From: Desulfovermiculus halophilus DSM 18834
Lineage (GTDB): Bacteria; Desulfobacterota; Desulfovibrionia; Desulfovibrionales; Desulfothermaceae
Assembly: GCF_000620765.1 (NCBI RefSeq)
Contig: NZ_JIAK01000017.1
Span: 1 to 64,000, forward strand
DNA: 64,000 bases
Reading direction: 5' to 3'
Shown here piece after piece: positions 36,103 through 44,020 of the stretch. The notes beneath the pieces are model-generated. The model searched no databases, was not told where the DNA came from, and saw nothing but the letters and a program-made list of their open reading frames with translations. Numbering within the stretch: the stretch's first letter is position 1; each line of letters opens with the position of its first letter. The position numbers and the translations under genes are program-made.

Positions 36103-36546
36103 ATGAGTTCGCAGACTGTTTCCAAAAATGTTCTTCTGATCTTCAAGAAAGAGGTCATGTACAATCCGGTCATATCCCGGACCATCAAGCGCTACGATAT
36201 CCTGTTCAATATCCTGGAGGCCAAGATCCTGCCCAAACAGGAGGGGCGGCTCATTCTGCAGCTGGAAGGCGAGCTGGATCTGCTGGACCAGGCCGTGGCC
36301 TATATGGAGTCCGAGGGGGTCAAGGTGGAGGTCCTGAGTGAACGAGTCAGGCGGGACGAGGACAGATGCGTGCATTGCGGGGCCTGCACTGCGGTCTGCA
36401 AGACCGGGGCCTTGTACATGGACCGGAGCACAATGCAGGTTCTGTTCGATCCCGAGCTGTGCGTTGTCTGCGGTCAGTGCCAGCTGGCCTGTCCGGTCAA
36501 AGCCGTTCAGGTGGCAGGCATTGACATAGATGTTCCTGCGGCCTGA
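36103..36546 (+). CDS. NIL domain 4Fe-4S ferredoxin
   Basis: A 147-residue protein: a NIL domain (about 5-82) joined to a two-cluster ferredoxin. The Cys ligands are 89, 92, 95, 99 and 120, 123, 126, 130, two complete CxxCxxCxxxC(P/K) motifs. It is the expected electron donor for reductive sulfur transfer by DUF39 (MA1822-type). The start at 36103 follows GAGAGGAAAA; the frame is open upstream through repeat fragment F. It probably forms one transcription unit with the two genes before it. Confidence 0.9.
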   Translation: MSSQTVSKNVLLIFKKEVMYNPVISRTIKRYDILFNILEAKILPKQEGRLILQLEGELDLLDQAVAYMESEGVKVEVLSERVRRDEDRCVHCGACTAVCKTGALYMDRSTMQVLFDPELCVVCGQCQLACPVKAVQVAGIDIDVPAA

Positions 36547-36622
36547 CCGTGCTGGGTCCAAATGCCACGAGCAGCCGGATCAGGCGCTGCAAAGGGAATG
36601 GAATACGTGAGAGGAGACGAGA

Positions 36623-37087
36623 ATGATGGAAAACGAGCTGTCGCTGCAGGATCAGCTTCCTGAAGGCCATCCGGCCAGAGTGTGCTTCGGCTGCGGAGCG
36701 GATAACACTTCCGGCTTGCAGATCAAGAGCTATGTGCAGGGCGATGCGGTTGTGTGCAGATTTCGCCCCCAAGCACATCACACTGCGTTTCCCGGAGTCC
36801 TGAACGGAGGCATAGCGGCCACCCTTTTGGATTGCCATGGGATATGGACCGCAGTCGGCGTGTACAATACCCGCTATCTGGACCCCGGGGTGGAGACCCC
36901 GGAAACGATGTTCGTGACTCGAAAAATGACTGTGGAGTATGTGCGGCCGACTCCCATGGATATGGAGCTCATGCTTCAAGGCCGGGTGGTCACGGAGGGA
37001 AAGAAATCGATGCAGGTGGAGGTGGAGCTGTGGGCCGGCGGGGAGATGACCGCCAAGGCCGATGTCCTGGCGGTGAGGGCCAGCTGA
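36623..37087 (+). CDS. PaaI-like hotdog thioesterase
   Basis: A 154-residue single hotdog domain. The helix motif FPGVLNGGIAATLLDCHGIW contains the Asp/Asn-Gly site of PaaI/YbgC-like acyl-CoA thioesterases. An N-terminal CFGCGADN resembles a subgroup of PaaI-like proteins with a Cys pair. The substrate is unknown. AGAGGAGACGAG provides a strong ribosome site; the second Met at 36626 is equally possible. It lies 76 bases after the NIL-ferredoxin on the same strand. Confidence 0.85.
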   Translation: MMENELSLQDQLPEGHPARVCFGCGADNTSGLQIKSYVQGDAVVCRFRPQAHHTAFPGVLNGGIAATLLDCHGIWTAVGVYNTRYLDPGVETPETMFVTRKMTVEYVRPTPMDMELMLQGRVVTEGKKSMQVEVELWAGGEMTAKADVLAVRAS

Positions 37088-37250
37088 GCTTTTCGGCACT
37101 TGGACCCTGAGATCGGAACAAGGTCGACAAGAGCTGTTTGCCCCTGGGATTCCAACTCCTTGACAGGGACACAATCTTTCTGCATAAAGGTACAATCCGT
37201 GCAAGGTTTGGAGAGTGTGCTTGGAGAATCTGATCCAGGAGGGGCTGTGT

Positions 37251-37451
37251 ATGCTGATGCCGGAGAAAAATGCTCAGGAAAGGATTTGCCCGATCATGTC
37301 CTCAGGTACAGAGACCGTGCAGTGCAAGGGCAGCAAATGCATGGCCTGGCGGCACAACGAAAAGCACAAGTATCCCCAAGAGCAGACCGGGTATTGCGGC
37401 CTGGCCGGGCGACCGGAGCCGAACCCTAAAGAAGGCGAGCCGTGGTGGTGA
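37251..37451 (+). CDS. Small cysteine-containing protein of unknown function
   Basis: A 66-residue protein with CPIMSSG, then CKGSKCMAW and a single Cys in GYCGLAG, a pattern that could hold a metal. Comparable short proteins seem common in Desulfovibrio-type genomes but I cannot name a function. AGGAGGGG six bases before the ATG at 37251 supports translation. It is followed 20 bases later by a long perfect palindrome. Confidence 0.65.
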   Translation: MLMPEKNAQERICPIMSSGTETVQCKGSKCMAWRHNEKHKYPQEQTGYCGLAGRPEPNPKEGEPWW

Positions 37452-37471
37452 TCAGCCGCAGTGCATAGTTT

Positions 37472-37515
37472 GGCCTTTGTCCGCCCTTTCCCCGGGGAAA
37501 GGGCGGACAAAGGCC
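37472..37515. repeat. Perfect 44-base palindrome (possible bidirectional terminator)
   Basis: GGCCTTTGTCCGCCCTTTCC continues to CC and is followed directly by its exact reverse complement, a 22-base stem with essentially no loop. It sits between convergent genes. There is no T-run, so it differs from the intrinsic terminators elsewhere in the window. Confidence 0.7.
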
Positions 37516-37552
37516 AGACCGATTCTGCAGGGGCAGACCTTGAGTGCGGGCC

Positions 37553-38215
37553 TTAGCGGCCACATACTGCAGAACAGAACTCCCGGACCCCGATGCGATC
37601 CATCATCTTGCCCATCCGCTCATTCTTCTTGGCATTGTCCTTGAAATATTGGACGATTGTGTCCACCAGGGCCAGGGCCTGGTCAGTATCCAGGTCTTCA
37701 GCCACAACATCCGCCAGCCGTGGCTTGCCCGCGCCTGAGCCCCCGGCCATCACTGTCCATCCCTTCTTCTTGCCCACCAGGGCGATATCCTTGATGCACG
37801 TTTCGGCACACTGATTCGGGCATCCGCTGACCCCGATCTTCATTTTTCCGGGCAGCTCCATACCGTGGTAGCGTTCATCCAGCTGCATGCCCAGCCCCAG
37901 GCTGTCCTGCTGACCCAGGCGGCAAAAGGTAGTTCCCGGGCAGGCCTTGACGCTGCGCACGCATACACCGACAGCAGCCCCCGGGGGCAATCCCAGCTCC
38001 TGCCAGGCATTGTCCACATCCTCTTCCTTGAGCCCGACCAGGGCTATTCTGGCCGCGCTGGTTATCTTCATTGCCGCGCAGCCGTATTTTTCAGCCACGT
38101 CGGCCAGCTTGCGCAAGGTCTCGGGCTTGACCACCCCGCAAGGAATATGGGGGGCAATGGCGTAGGTTTCCTTGTCCCGCTGCAGAATGGCACCTTTTTC
38201 TCCGTCTTTGAGCAT
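37553..38215 (-). CDS. Assimilatory-type monomeric sulfite reductase (siroheme, 4Fe-4S)
   Basis: A 220-residue small siroheme protein. The coupled cluster ligands are Cys92, Cys98 (ACPGTTFC), Cys132 and Cys136 (GCPNQC), giving C-x5-C and C-x3-C, and siroheme-facing basic residues are present (TSAARIAL). This matches the short sulfite reductase known from Desulfovibrio vulgaris (about 218 aa), which reduces sulfite to sulfide. It is distinct from DsrAB. The start at 38215 follows GGAGG at 10-base spacing. It could deliver sulfide to the homocysteine cluster directly upstream on the other strand. Confidence 0.92.
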   Translation of the reverse strand: MLKDGEKGAILQRDKETYAIAPHIPCGVVKPETLRKLADVAEKYGCAAMKITSAARIALVGLKEEDVDNAWQELGLPPGAAVGVCVRSVKACPGTTFCRLGQQDSLGLGMQLDERYHGMELPGKMKIGVSGCPNQCAETCIKDIALVGKKKGWTVMAGGSGAGKPRLADVVAEDLDTDQALALVDTIVQYFKDNAKKNERMGKMMDRIGVREFCSAVCGR

Positions 38216-38306
38216 AGGGGCAAACCTCCATGAATAGAAATTATAATGCATATCACTCTACGTGGTTCATAGCAGAGCAGCTGGGGAAAGTAAATCCGGA
38301 GCCGGC

Positions 38307-39032
38307 TCAGGGCATCCGGGAGATCAGCTCCCGGGCATTGTCCACTGCCGCTCCTGACCCGGTGTTGTCGAAGTAGACGTGCACTGTACGTCCGTGGGCC
38401 GCCCATGCGCTGATGGAGTCGGCCCAGGACTGCAGCTCCTGGGAGGTGTACGCAGACTGATAGGTTTCCCGGTTTCCGTGCAGGCGGATGTAGACGAGCT
38501 TGGAGGTCACTGCATCCCACCTGGGCCAATCTGCGGCATCGGAGATGCAGACACCCACATTATGAGCTGAAAGGCAGTCTGCCGTTTCCTGATCGAACCA
38601 GGAGGTATGCCGAAACTCAACGGCATGCAAGACCCAGGGCCAGTGGTGTAAGGCCAGGACAAAGGCCTGGAGCCGGTCCATGTTCTTGTGCAATCCGGCT
38701 GGAAGCTGCCAGCACATAGCCTGCAGTCTGCCCCGCATGGGCTGGAGATTCTGCTTTTGTTTGTCCACCGCTGGTTTAGGGTCTTTCAGCCGTTTGGTGT
38801 GGGTGGTGTACCTGCTGCCTTTGGCGGTAAACATGAAGCCTTTCGGGGTGCGCTCGATCCATTGCTGCATGGTCTTGGCCTGGAGCAGGCGATAAAAGGT
38901 GGCGTTTATTTCCACGGTCTGAAAAGTGGATGCGTACTGTTCCAGCCAGCGCTTCTGGGGGACACCCTGGTAGAACGAATCTTTCCATTCCTTGTAGTTC
39001 CAGCCGCTTGTGCCGATAAAAATTTTGTTCAT
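38307..39032 (-). CDS. DUF72 family protein
   Basis: A 241-residue TIM-barrel-like protein of DUF72 (YecE family). It begins IGTSGWNYKEWKDSFY and shows EINATFYR, VEFRHTSWF and the C-terminal YVYFDN-like VHVYFDNTGSGAA. The family is widespread and has no assigned reaction. GGAG precedes the ATG at 39032. It lies upstream of the sulfite reductase in the same direction with a 91-base gap and could be co-transcribed. Confidence 0.9.
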   Translation of the reverse strand: MNKIFIGTSGWNYKEWKDSFYQGVPQKRWLEQYASTFQTVEINATFYRLLQAKTMQQWIERTPKGFMFTAKGSRYTTHTKRLKDPKPAVDKQKQNLQPMRGRLQAMCWQLPAGLHKNMDRLQAFVLALHHWPWVLHAVEFRHTSWFDQETADCLSAHNVGVCISDAADWPRWDAVTSKLVYIRLHGNRETYQSAYTSQELQSWADSISAWAAHGRTVHVYFDNTGSGAAVDNARELISRMP

Positions 39033-39104
39033 GGCCGGACTCCTGCACAGGACAAGGCTTATGCTTGGACCAGGCGGATACAGGTTCAGATTTCAATACA
39101 CGAA

Positions 39105-39222
39105 CCACATGCCTGCCAAGGTGCAGGCACGCTTGCGCTAACGAGGCATACAAACGATTTCGATACCGATTGGGAGTGGTTATCCAATCAGATCCTGATA
39201 ATCATTAACTAATAACTCATAC
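39105..39222 (+). repeat. Family-2 repeat, copy 2
   Basis: Same block order as copy 1 (CCACATGCCTGCC, CGCTTGCGCTAACGA, then CGATTT CGATAC CGATTG, then CATTAACTAATAACTCAT), but with only two to three hexamer units. The remaining 39223-39430 holds nothing recognisable. Confidence 0.8.
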
Positions 39223-39430
39223 TGTGTCGAGGAACCAAAAAAGATACACGAGACCATTTGCCTGGAGGAGCGTCATTCTGCAGCAAAGAGGAGCCGAGAG
39301 TATTGCCTCGGACCGAGAGCCTTCGTATCATTCCACCAGTCGGGGGTGAAACCGGGGTGATCATTCTCCCACCCGGTCAAGTACAGATCCACCACCAGCC
39401 CACTTTCCTGCACAAGAGGATGAGCACACT

Positions 39431-40645
39431 ATGAAAACACTGTGGGCCCTGCTGGCCAACTTTCGTCTTCCAGATCTTTTGGACGTCCTGTTCCTGTCGG
39501 TCATTGTCTATCATCTGGCTGTCTGGTTTCAGAGCACAAAGGCCTTCCGGGCCTTGATCGGCCTTTTGCTCCTGGGAGTGGTCTACACTGCCGCCCGAGC
39601 CGGAGGTCTTTTTTTGACCACCTGGGTGTTTCAGATCTTCTGGCAGGTTTTGATCATCCTGCTCATTGTGGTCTTTCAATCCGAGATCCGGCAGGTTCTG
39701 GAGCGGGTGAACCCTCTGCAGGCCATGGGCCTGCGCCGCCTTCCGCAATCCCGGGCCTGGATTCAGGAGTGCGTCCAGGCCGCTTTTAGAATGGCGGAGC
39801 AGAGGGTGGGCGCCTTGATCATTATTGAGAATATGGAACGGGTGGATACCTGGATAACAGGAGGGCAGGAGCTGGCAAGCGAGCCGGGAGCTGAAGTCCT
39901 GAACATGATTTTTCAGCACACCTCGCCGCTTCACGACGGCGCGGTCCTGATCCGCAACGGACGGATTACCCGGGCCGGAAGCTTTCTGCCTTTAAGCACC
40001 CAGAGTGAACTGCCCAAGGAGTGGGGGACCAGGCATCGGGCGGCCATGGGCTTGAGCGAACGCTGTGATGCCTGGGTGCTGGTTGTTTCCGAGGAACGAG
40101 GCGAGGTGTCTGTGGCCCGGGCCGGCCACATGCAGCGAATGGACAGTGAAAAGGATCTGGAAGCTGTTTTGGAGGAGGCTGCCGGATATCCGAAAGAAGG
40201 GGACACCAAGCGTCTGGGGCGTTTGCTGCTGGGGGTGACCCGCCGCTGGCACCTGAAGCTGCTCACGGTTTTGGGCGTGGGATTGGTCTGGCTTCTTTTG
40301 GCCGGGCAGCAGGATTTTGAACGCACCTTCGCAGTTCCGGTTCGAATACAAGATGTGCCCAGGACACTACAGATCGTTGATCCAGCGAGTCCCCAGGTCC
40401 AGGTGACAGTGCGCGGGATGCGCAAGGAGGCCAGCACATTGACGGAAAAGAATGTCTGGGTGGAAACCAGCCTGCGCCAGGCGGCGGCGGGAAGGAGGAC
40501 GGTCTTTCTTTCCCGGGACTCGGTGCACCTGCCGAACAACCGGGTGCGGGTGGTCCGGGTCTCGCCCAATGTCCTGCAGCTGACTGTGGAGGAAACAGAG
40601 CCGGAAGAGGGCGAGCAGGCAGATGAAGATGGTTCTTCGACCTAG
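39431..40645 (+). CDS. cdaA: Diadenylate cyclase CdaA fused to a CdaR/YbbR domain
   Basis: Makes the second messenger c-di-AMP from two ATP at the membrane. Three N-terminal helices (about 14-80) precede the DAC domain with the HDGAVLI (about 168) and GTRHRAA (about 198) motifs that bind metal and ATP. A further helix near 275-290 leads to an extracytoplasmic YbbR domain (about 295-395), normally the separate regulator CdaR. Total 404 residues. The last codons and the TAG stop are supplied by a family-1 repeat that begins at 40631, so the C-terminus GSST is repeat-derived. AGAGGATG precedes the ATG. Confidence 0.9.
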   Translation: MKTLWALLANFRLPDLLDVLFLSVIVYHLAVWFQSTKAFRALIGLLLLGVVYTAARAGGLFLTTWVFQIFWQVLIILLIVVFQSEIRQVLERVNPLQAMGLRRLPQSRAWIQECVQAAFRMAEQRVGALIIIENMERVDTWITGGQELASEPGAEVLNMIFQHTSPLHDGAVLIRNGRITRAGSFLPLSTQSELPKEWGTRHRAAMGLSERCDAWVLVVSEERGEVSVARAGHMQRMDSEKDLEAVLEEAAGYPKEGDTKRLGRLLLGVTRRWHLKLLTVLGVGLVWLLLAGQQDFERTFAVPVRIQDVPRTLQIVDPASPQVQVTVRGMRKEASTLTEKNVWVETSLRQAAAGRRTVFLSRDSVHLPNNRVRVVRVSPNVLQLTVEETEPEEGEQADEDGSST

Positions 40646-40925
40646 CCTGTGGGTTTTTGGAGTTTGCCATCTCTTCTGCGTGCCCACTTTCGGCCCGGTA
40701 TTTTCTAAGCCCCGCCAAAGGGGAATCCCTGCCCCCTCCCGGCTGCTTATGTGCAGGTCACTGCTTTGTGGGTCGAAGAGCCTTTTCTTTCTTCGGTTTC
40801 GTAATCGAAATCGGGATCGATATCCATAAACCAAGGGTTCCTGCTGCACCGAATGACAGATTCTTCCGATTTCGATAGCGATCCAGATTTCGATTTGGAT
40901 TATCCCAATTTCTGGGTCAAGAGCC
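40631..40925 (+). repeat. Composite repeat G: short family-1 core plus CGATNN block
   Basis: A 152-base family-1 core (40631-40782, right half deleted) is followed by a block with CGTAATCGAAATCGGGATCG and GATTTCGATAGCGATCC. It ends with a second family-1 terminus, TTTCTGGGTCAAGAGCC. The flanks of the whole unit, ATGAAGAT and ATGAAAAT, match at 7 of 8 bases, suggesting that the composite moved as one piece. A near-identical inverted copy is at 53.3-53.6 kb. Confidence 0.8.
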
Positions 40926-41048
40926 ATGAAAATACCCAGTGAGAGAGGAACAAAAGCCCGGAGGCCGGCAGGTGTTGCTGCGAACGAGGCGCCGGGTGGT
41001 GTGTCCCGGAGGTAAACGGCGCGGGGCATTTGTCCCTCGCTTGTGGGG

Positions 41049-43700
41049 TTACTCCTCCCGCAGGAGCAAAGCCACGGGGAAAGGCTGGAGCAGGCCTCGG
41101 ACAGCCTGATCTCCGCCCTGGATCCGGGTGTTGGTCAGAAGGTCACGCCAGCCGCCTTGGGGCAGGGATATGGTGGTGTCCTCCCACCTGCCGTTGAAGG
41201 TGAGGGGAAGCCGGGTGAGCAGGCTGACCACATGTTCGCCCCGGGCAAAGGCCAGGGCGTGTTCGGCCTTTTCCCCTGAGATCCGGAGAGGGGCATAGCT
41301 CCCGGCCGGACCGAAGGCTTCCGGCAGCCGGCGCCGAAGGGAAAGGCCCTGGCGGGTCAGCCACAGCTTAGGCAGGCCCTCGTCCGTCCGGTCCATGATC
41401 TCCCGGGCCGTGAGGCGTTCGATCTGGGCCAGAAGGTCGCGGCGGGTGGAGTACGTAACAGGACGGCGGTTGTCCGGATCCACCAGGCTGAAGTCCCAGA
41501 GCTCGGTGCCCTGGTACAGGTCCGGCACTCCGGGGCAGGTCAGCTTGAGGAGGGTTTGGGCCAGGCTGTTCACATATCCCGGGTAGGCAATGTCCTGGAC
41601 CAATGCCTCCAGCTCAGCCACAAAGCCCGCATCCTGGTACAGGCTGCTGACAAAGCTGTGCAGGGCCTCTTCGTACTCCGCATTGACCCGGGTCCAGGAG
41701 GTGTGGGTCTTGGCTTCCCTGGCCGCCTTTTCCGCATATCCGTGCATCCGCTCCTGGTCCAGGGGCCAGGCCCCGGCCAGGGTCTGGTACAGGAGGTACT
41801 CCATATTGTTTTCGGGCCAGTCCTGGGTCTTATAGCTCCGGTGCCGCTGCACCCAGGTCTGTACCTGCTCGGCCCAGGCTGCGGGCATCTCGGAGAGCAC
41901 GGCCAGTCTGGCCCGGACATCCTCGCTGCGCTTCGTGTCGTGGGTGGAGGTGGCGGACATGGCCAGGGGGGTGTTCTGCAGGCGCTCCTGCATGGCCTGA
42001 TGAAACGTGGACGGGGGCAGGCCCAGGCTGCCCGGGTCGCCGCCCACCTCGTTAACGGCTGCAAAGCGGTTGTAGCAGTAGAAGGCGGTATCCTCCGCTC
42101 CCTTGGCCATGGCCGGAGCAGTGAGCTGCTGGAGGCGCATGACGAACTCAGATTCCTGCTCCCCGGTCTTGTCCAGGAGCACAATCTTGCGGATCAGCTG
42201 CACAAGCTCCGGGTCCGCCTCCGGCAGTGCCGTCTGGACCCGCTCCAAAACACCCTGGATGATCTCCCGGTCTTCGGGGTCTACCTGTCCACCTTCGGCC
42301 CGGACATAGGTCCGATAGACCGGGGTCTGGACCGCAATCTCAACGATCACCGCCTCCAGCTCCGGAAGGGTGAAGTCCCGATAGCGGCGGTCCTTGATGC
42401 AGATGGAGCGCAGGACGTCGCACAGCCGGTGCACGTCGCTGCCGAAGAGCTCCTGGATCACCATCCGTTTCTTGACCTCAAGGACCTGGTGATACCCGGC
42501 ATCAGAGCCGGTCAGGTCTGTATACAGATCGGTCAAGGCCGGTTCGGCCTTGGGGTCTATGAGCAGATGCAGGACCGTATTTAAAAATTCGTATCCGGTG
42601 GTGCCCTGCACAGGCCACGAGGAGCGCAGCCGTTCCCCGGGATGCAGGATCTTTTCAGCCAGGATCCAGACCTCGGGGCTGTAGTTCCGCAGGCGGCGAA
42701 AGTACTGCTCCGGATCCAGTAGCCCGTCCGGATGATCGATGCGCAGTCCGTCGATCCAACCCTGATTCAGCCAGCGGTGGACCAAAAAGTGAGTGTCGGA
42801 GAAGACCTCCTCGTCCTCCACCCGGAGCCCGACCAGGGTGTTGATGTCAAAGAAACGGCGGTATCCGATGTCCCGTCCGGCCAGGCGCCAAAAGCACAGG
42901 CGGTAGTTCTGCTGTTCAAGGAGCTGGTCCAGGGATTCCGGGTCGTTGTTTATTTCGGCCAGCACCGCGTCCATGGTCTCTGGGGCCTTGGGTGTTGCCT
43001 CCAGAAAGTTTTGCAGGTATCGAAAGATGACCCCTTTGTTCCGGTGCCTGCGCTTGCGGGTCTTGCGGTCCTTGACCGTGGGGAGGGGGAGATTGTGCAG
43101 GCAGTCAACCAGGAAGGCCAGCTCATCGGAACCCAGGCGCTGGGCCGTCCTTTGCAGGATGTGGACCAGGGAGCGGGGAGCGAGGGGGAGCTCGTGTTCA
43201 AAGTAGCAGGCCAGAAAGAGATGCTCCCGGCGCTGGATCTGCAGCTCTCCCTGGTCCAGGACCCGGCCGTAGTGATCGCCGAGCACGGGCAACAGGATCC
43301 GGTTGGCAGGGGAGGCCTCAGAGGCTTCCCAGTCCACGTCGAAATGGGAGGCGAATCTGCTGGCCGGACCGTTTTCCAGCACGTCCCACCACCAGCGGTT
43401 CAAGGAGCTGTTAATGGACATATGATTGGGGACCAGGTCCAGAACAATGCCCATTTCCCTGGCCTGCAGGGCCTGAATCATCTCCTGGAAGCCGTGGTGT
43501 CCGCCCAGGTCTTCGTTGGGCCGCACCGGATCGACCACATCGTAGCCGTGGGTGCTCCCGGGCACGGCCTGAAACACAGGCGACGCATACAGGTGGCTGG
43601 CTCCGAGGCTGTGCAGATAGGAGCTCAACTCAGCGGCGTGGGCAAAGGTGAAGGCAGGGGTGAATTGCAGTCGATACGTGGCGGTGATGGGCTTGGGCAT
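41049..43700 (-). CDS. treY: Malto-oligosyltrehalose synthase
   Basis: Rearranges the reducing-end glucose of maltodextrins to a trehalosyl unit. The 883-residue GH13 enzyme has VLDLVPNH, the nucleophile Asp in GLRIDHPDGL (about 322), the acid/base Glu in ILAEKILHPGE (about 344) and the late SATSTHDTKRSEDVRAR typical of TreY. The start at 43700 follows AAGGTTG. The hydrolase that frees trehalose (TreZ) is not in the window. Trehalose is a common compatible solute, and maltodextrin could be shared with the phosphorylase at 29-31.6 kb. Confidence 0.95.
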   Translation of the reverse strand: MPKPITATYRLQFTPAFTFAHAAELSSYLHSLGASHLYASPVFQAVPGSTHGYDVVDPVRPNEDLGGHHGFQEMIQALQAREMGIVLDLVPNHMSINSSLNRWWWDVLENGPASRFASHFDVDWEASEASPANRILLPVLGDHYGRVLDQGELQIQRREHLFLACYFEHELPLAPRSLVHILQRTAQRLGSDELAFLVDCLHNLPLPTVKDRKTRKRRHRNKGVIFRYLQNFLEATPKAPETMDAVLAEINNDPESLDQLLEQQNYRLCFWRLAGRDIGYRRFFDINTLVGLRVEDEEVFSDTHFLVHRWLNQGWIDGLRIDHPDGLLDPEQYFRRLRNYSPEVWILAEKILHPGERLRSSWPVQGTTGYEFLNTVLHLLIDPKAEPALTDLYTDLTGSDAGYHQVLEVKKRMVIQELFGSDVHRLCDVLRSICIKDRRYRDFTLPELEAVIVEIAVQTPVYRTYVRAEGGQVDPEDREIIQGVLERVQTALPEADPELVQLIRKIVLLDKTGEQESEFVMRLQQLTAPAMAKGAEDTAFYCYNRFAAVNEVGGDPGSLGLPPSTFHQAMQERLQNTPLAMSATSTHDTKRSEDVRARLAVLSEMPAAWAEQVQTWVQRHRSYKTQDWPENNMEYLLYQTLAGAWPLDQERMHGYAEKAAREAKTHTSWTRVNAEYEEALHSFVSSLYQDAGFVAELEALVQDIAYPGYVNSLAQTLLKLTCPGVPDLYQGTELWDFSLVDPDNRRPVTYSTRRDLLAQIERLTAREIMDRTDEGLPKLWLTRQGLSLRRRLPEAFGPAGSYAPLRISGEKAEHALAFARGEHVVSLLTRLPLTFNGRWEDTTISLPQGGWRDLLTNTRIQGGDQAVRGLLQPFPVALLLREE

Positions 43701-43789
43701 ACACAACCTTCTTGTTCCCGGCCGTACAATGGTCAACGCTCAGGATCACTGCTGCGAAGAATGAGCGGCCGGTGCATCTGTTTTTTGGG

Positions 43790-43930
43790 AATTTCTTTCT
43801 TCGGGTTCGTAATCGCTATCGGGATCGAAATCGAATCTATAAGCTGAGGGTTCCTCTTGCTCCGAATGACATATTCGGTTCTTTGACGTAGCCTGTGAAT
43901 TTTTGGAATTTGCCATCTCTACTGTGTGCA
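43790..43930 (+). repeat. CGATNN block plus family-1 left-end fragment H
   Basis: TTCGTAATCGCTATCGGGATCGAAATCG and GAGGGTTCCTCTTGCTCCGAATGAC-like segments match the block of composite G. They are followed at 43877 by the family-1 left end GGTTCTTTGACGTAGCC up to about 43930. The right end is missing. The rest of the gap (43931-44020) is the leader of the lipoprotein gene. Confidence 0.7.
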
Positions 43931-44020
43931 GTCGGCGTTTTTGTTCACCAAGGAAAAATATTCCTACAGAATAGCTTTACGAAGGCGAGACGGCTTTTGT
44001 CAACACAAATTGAGGCGGCT

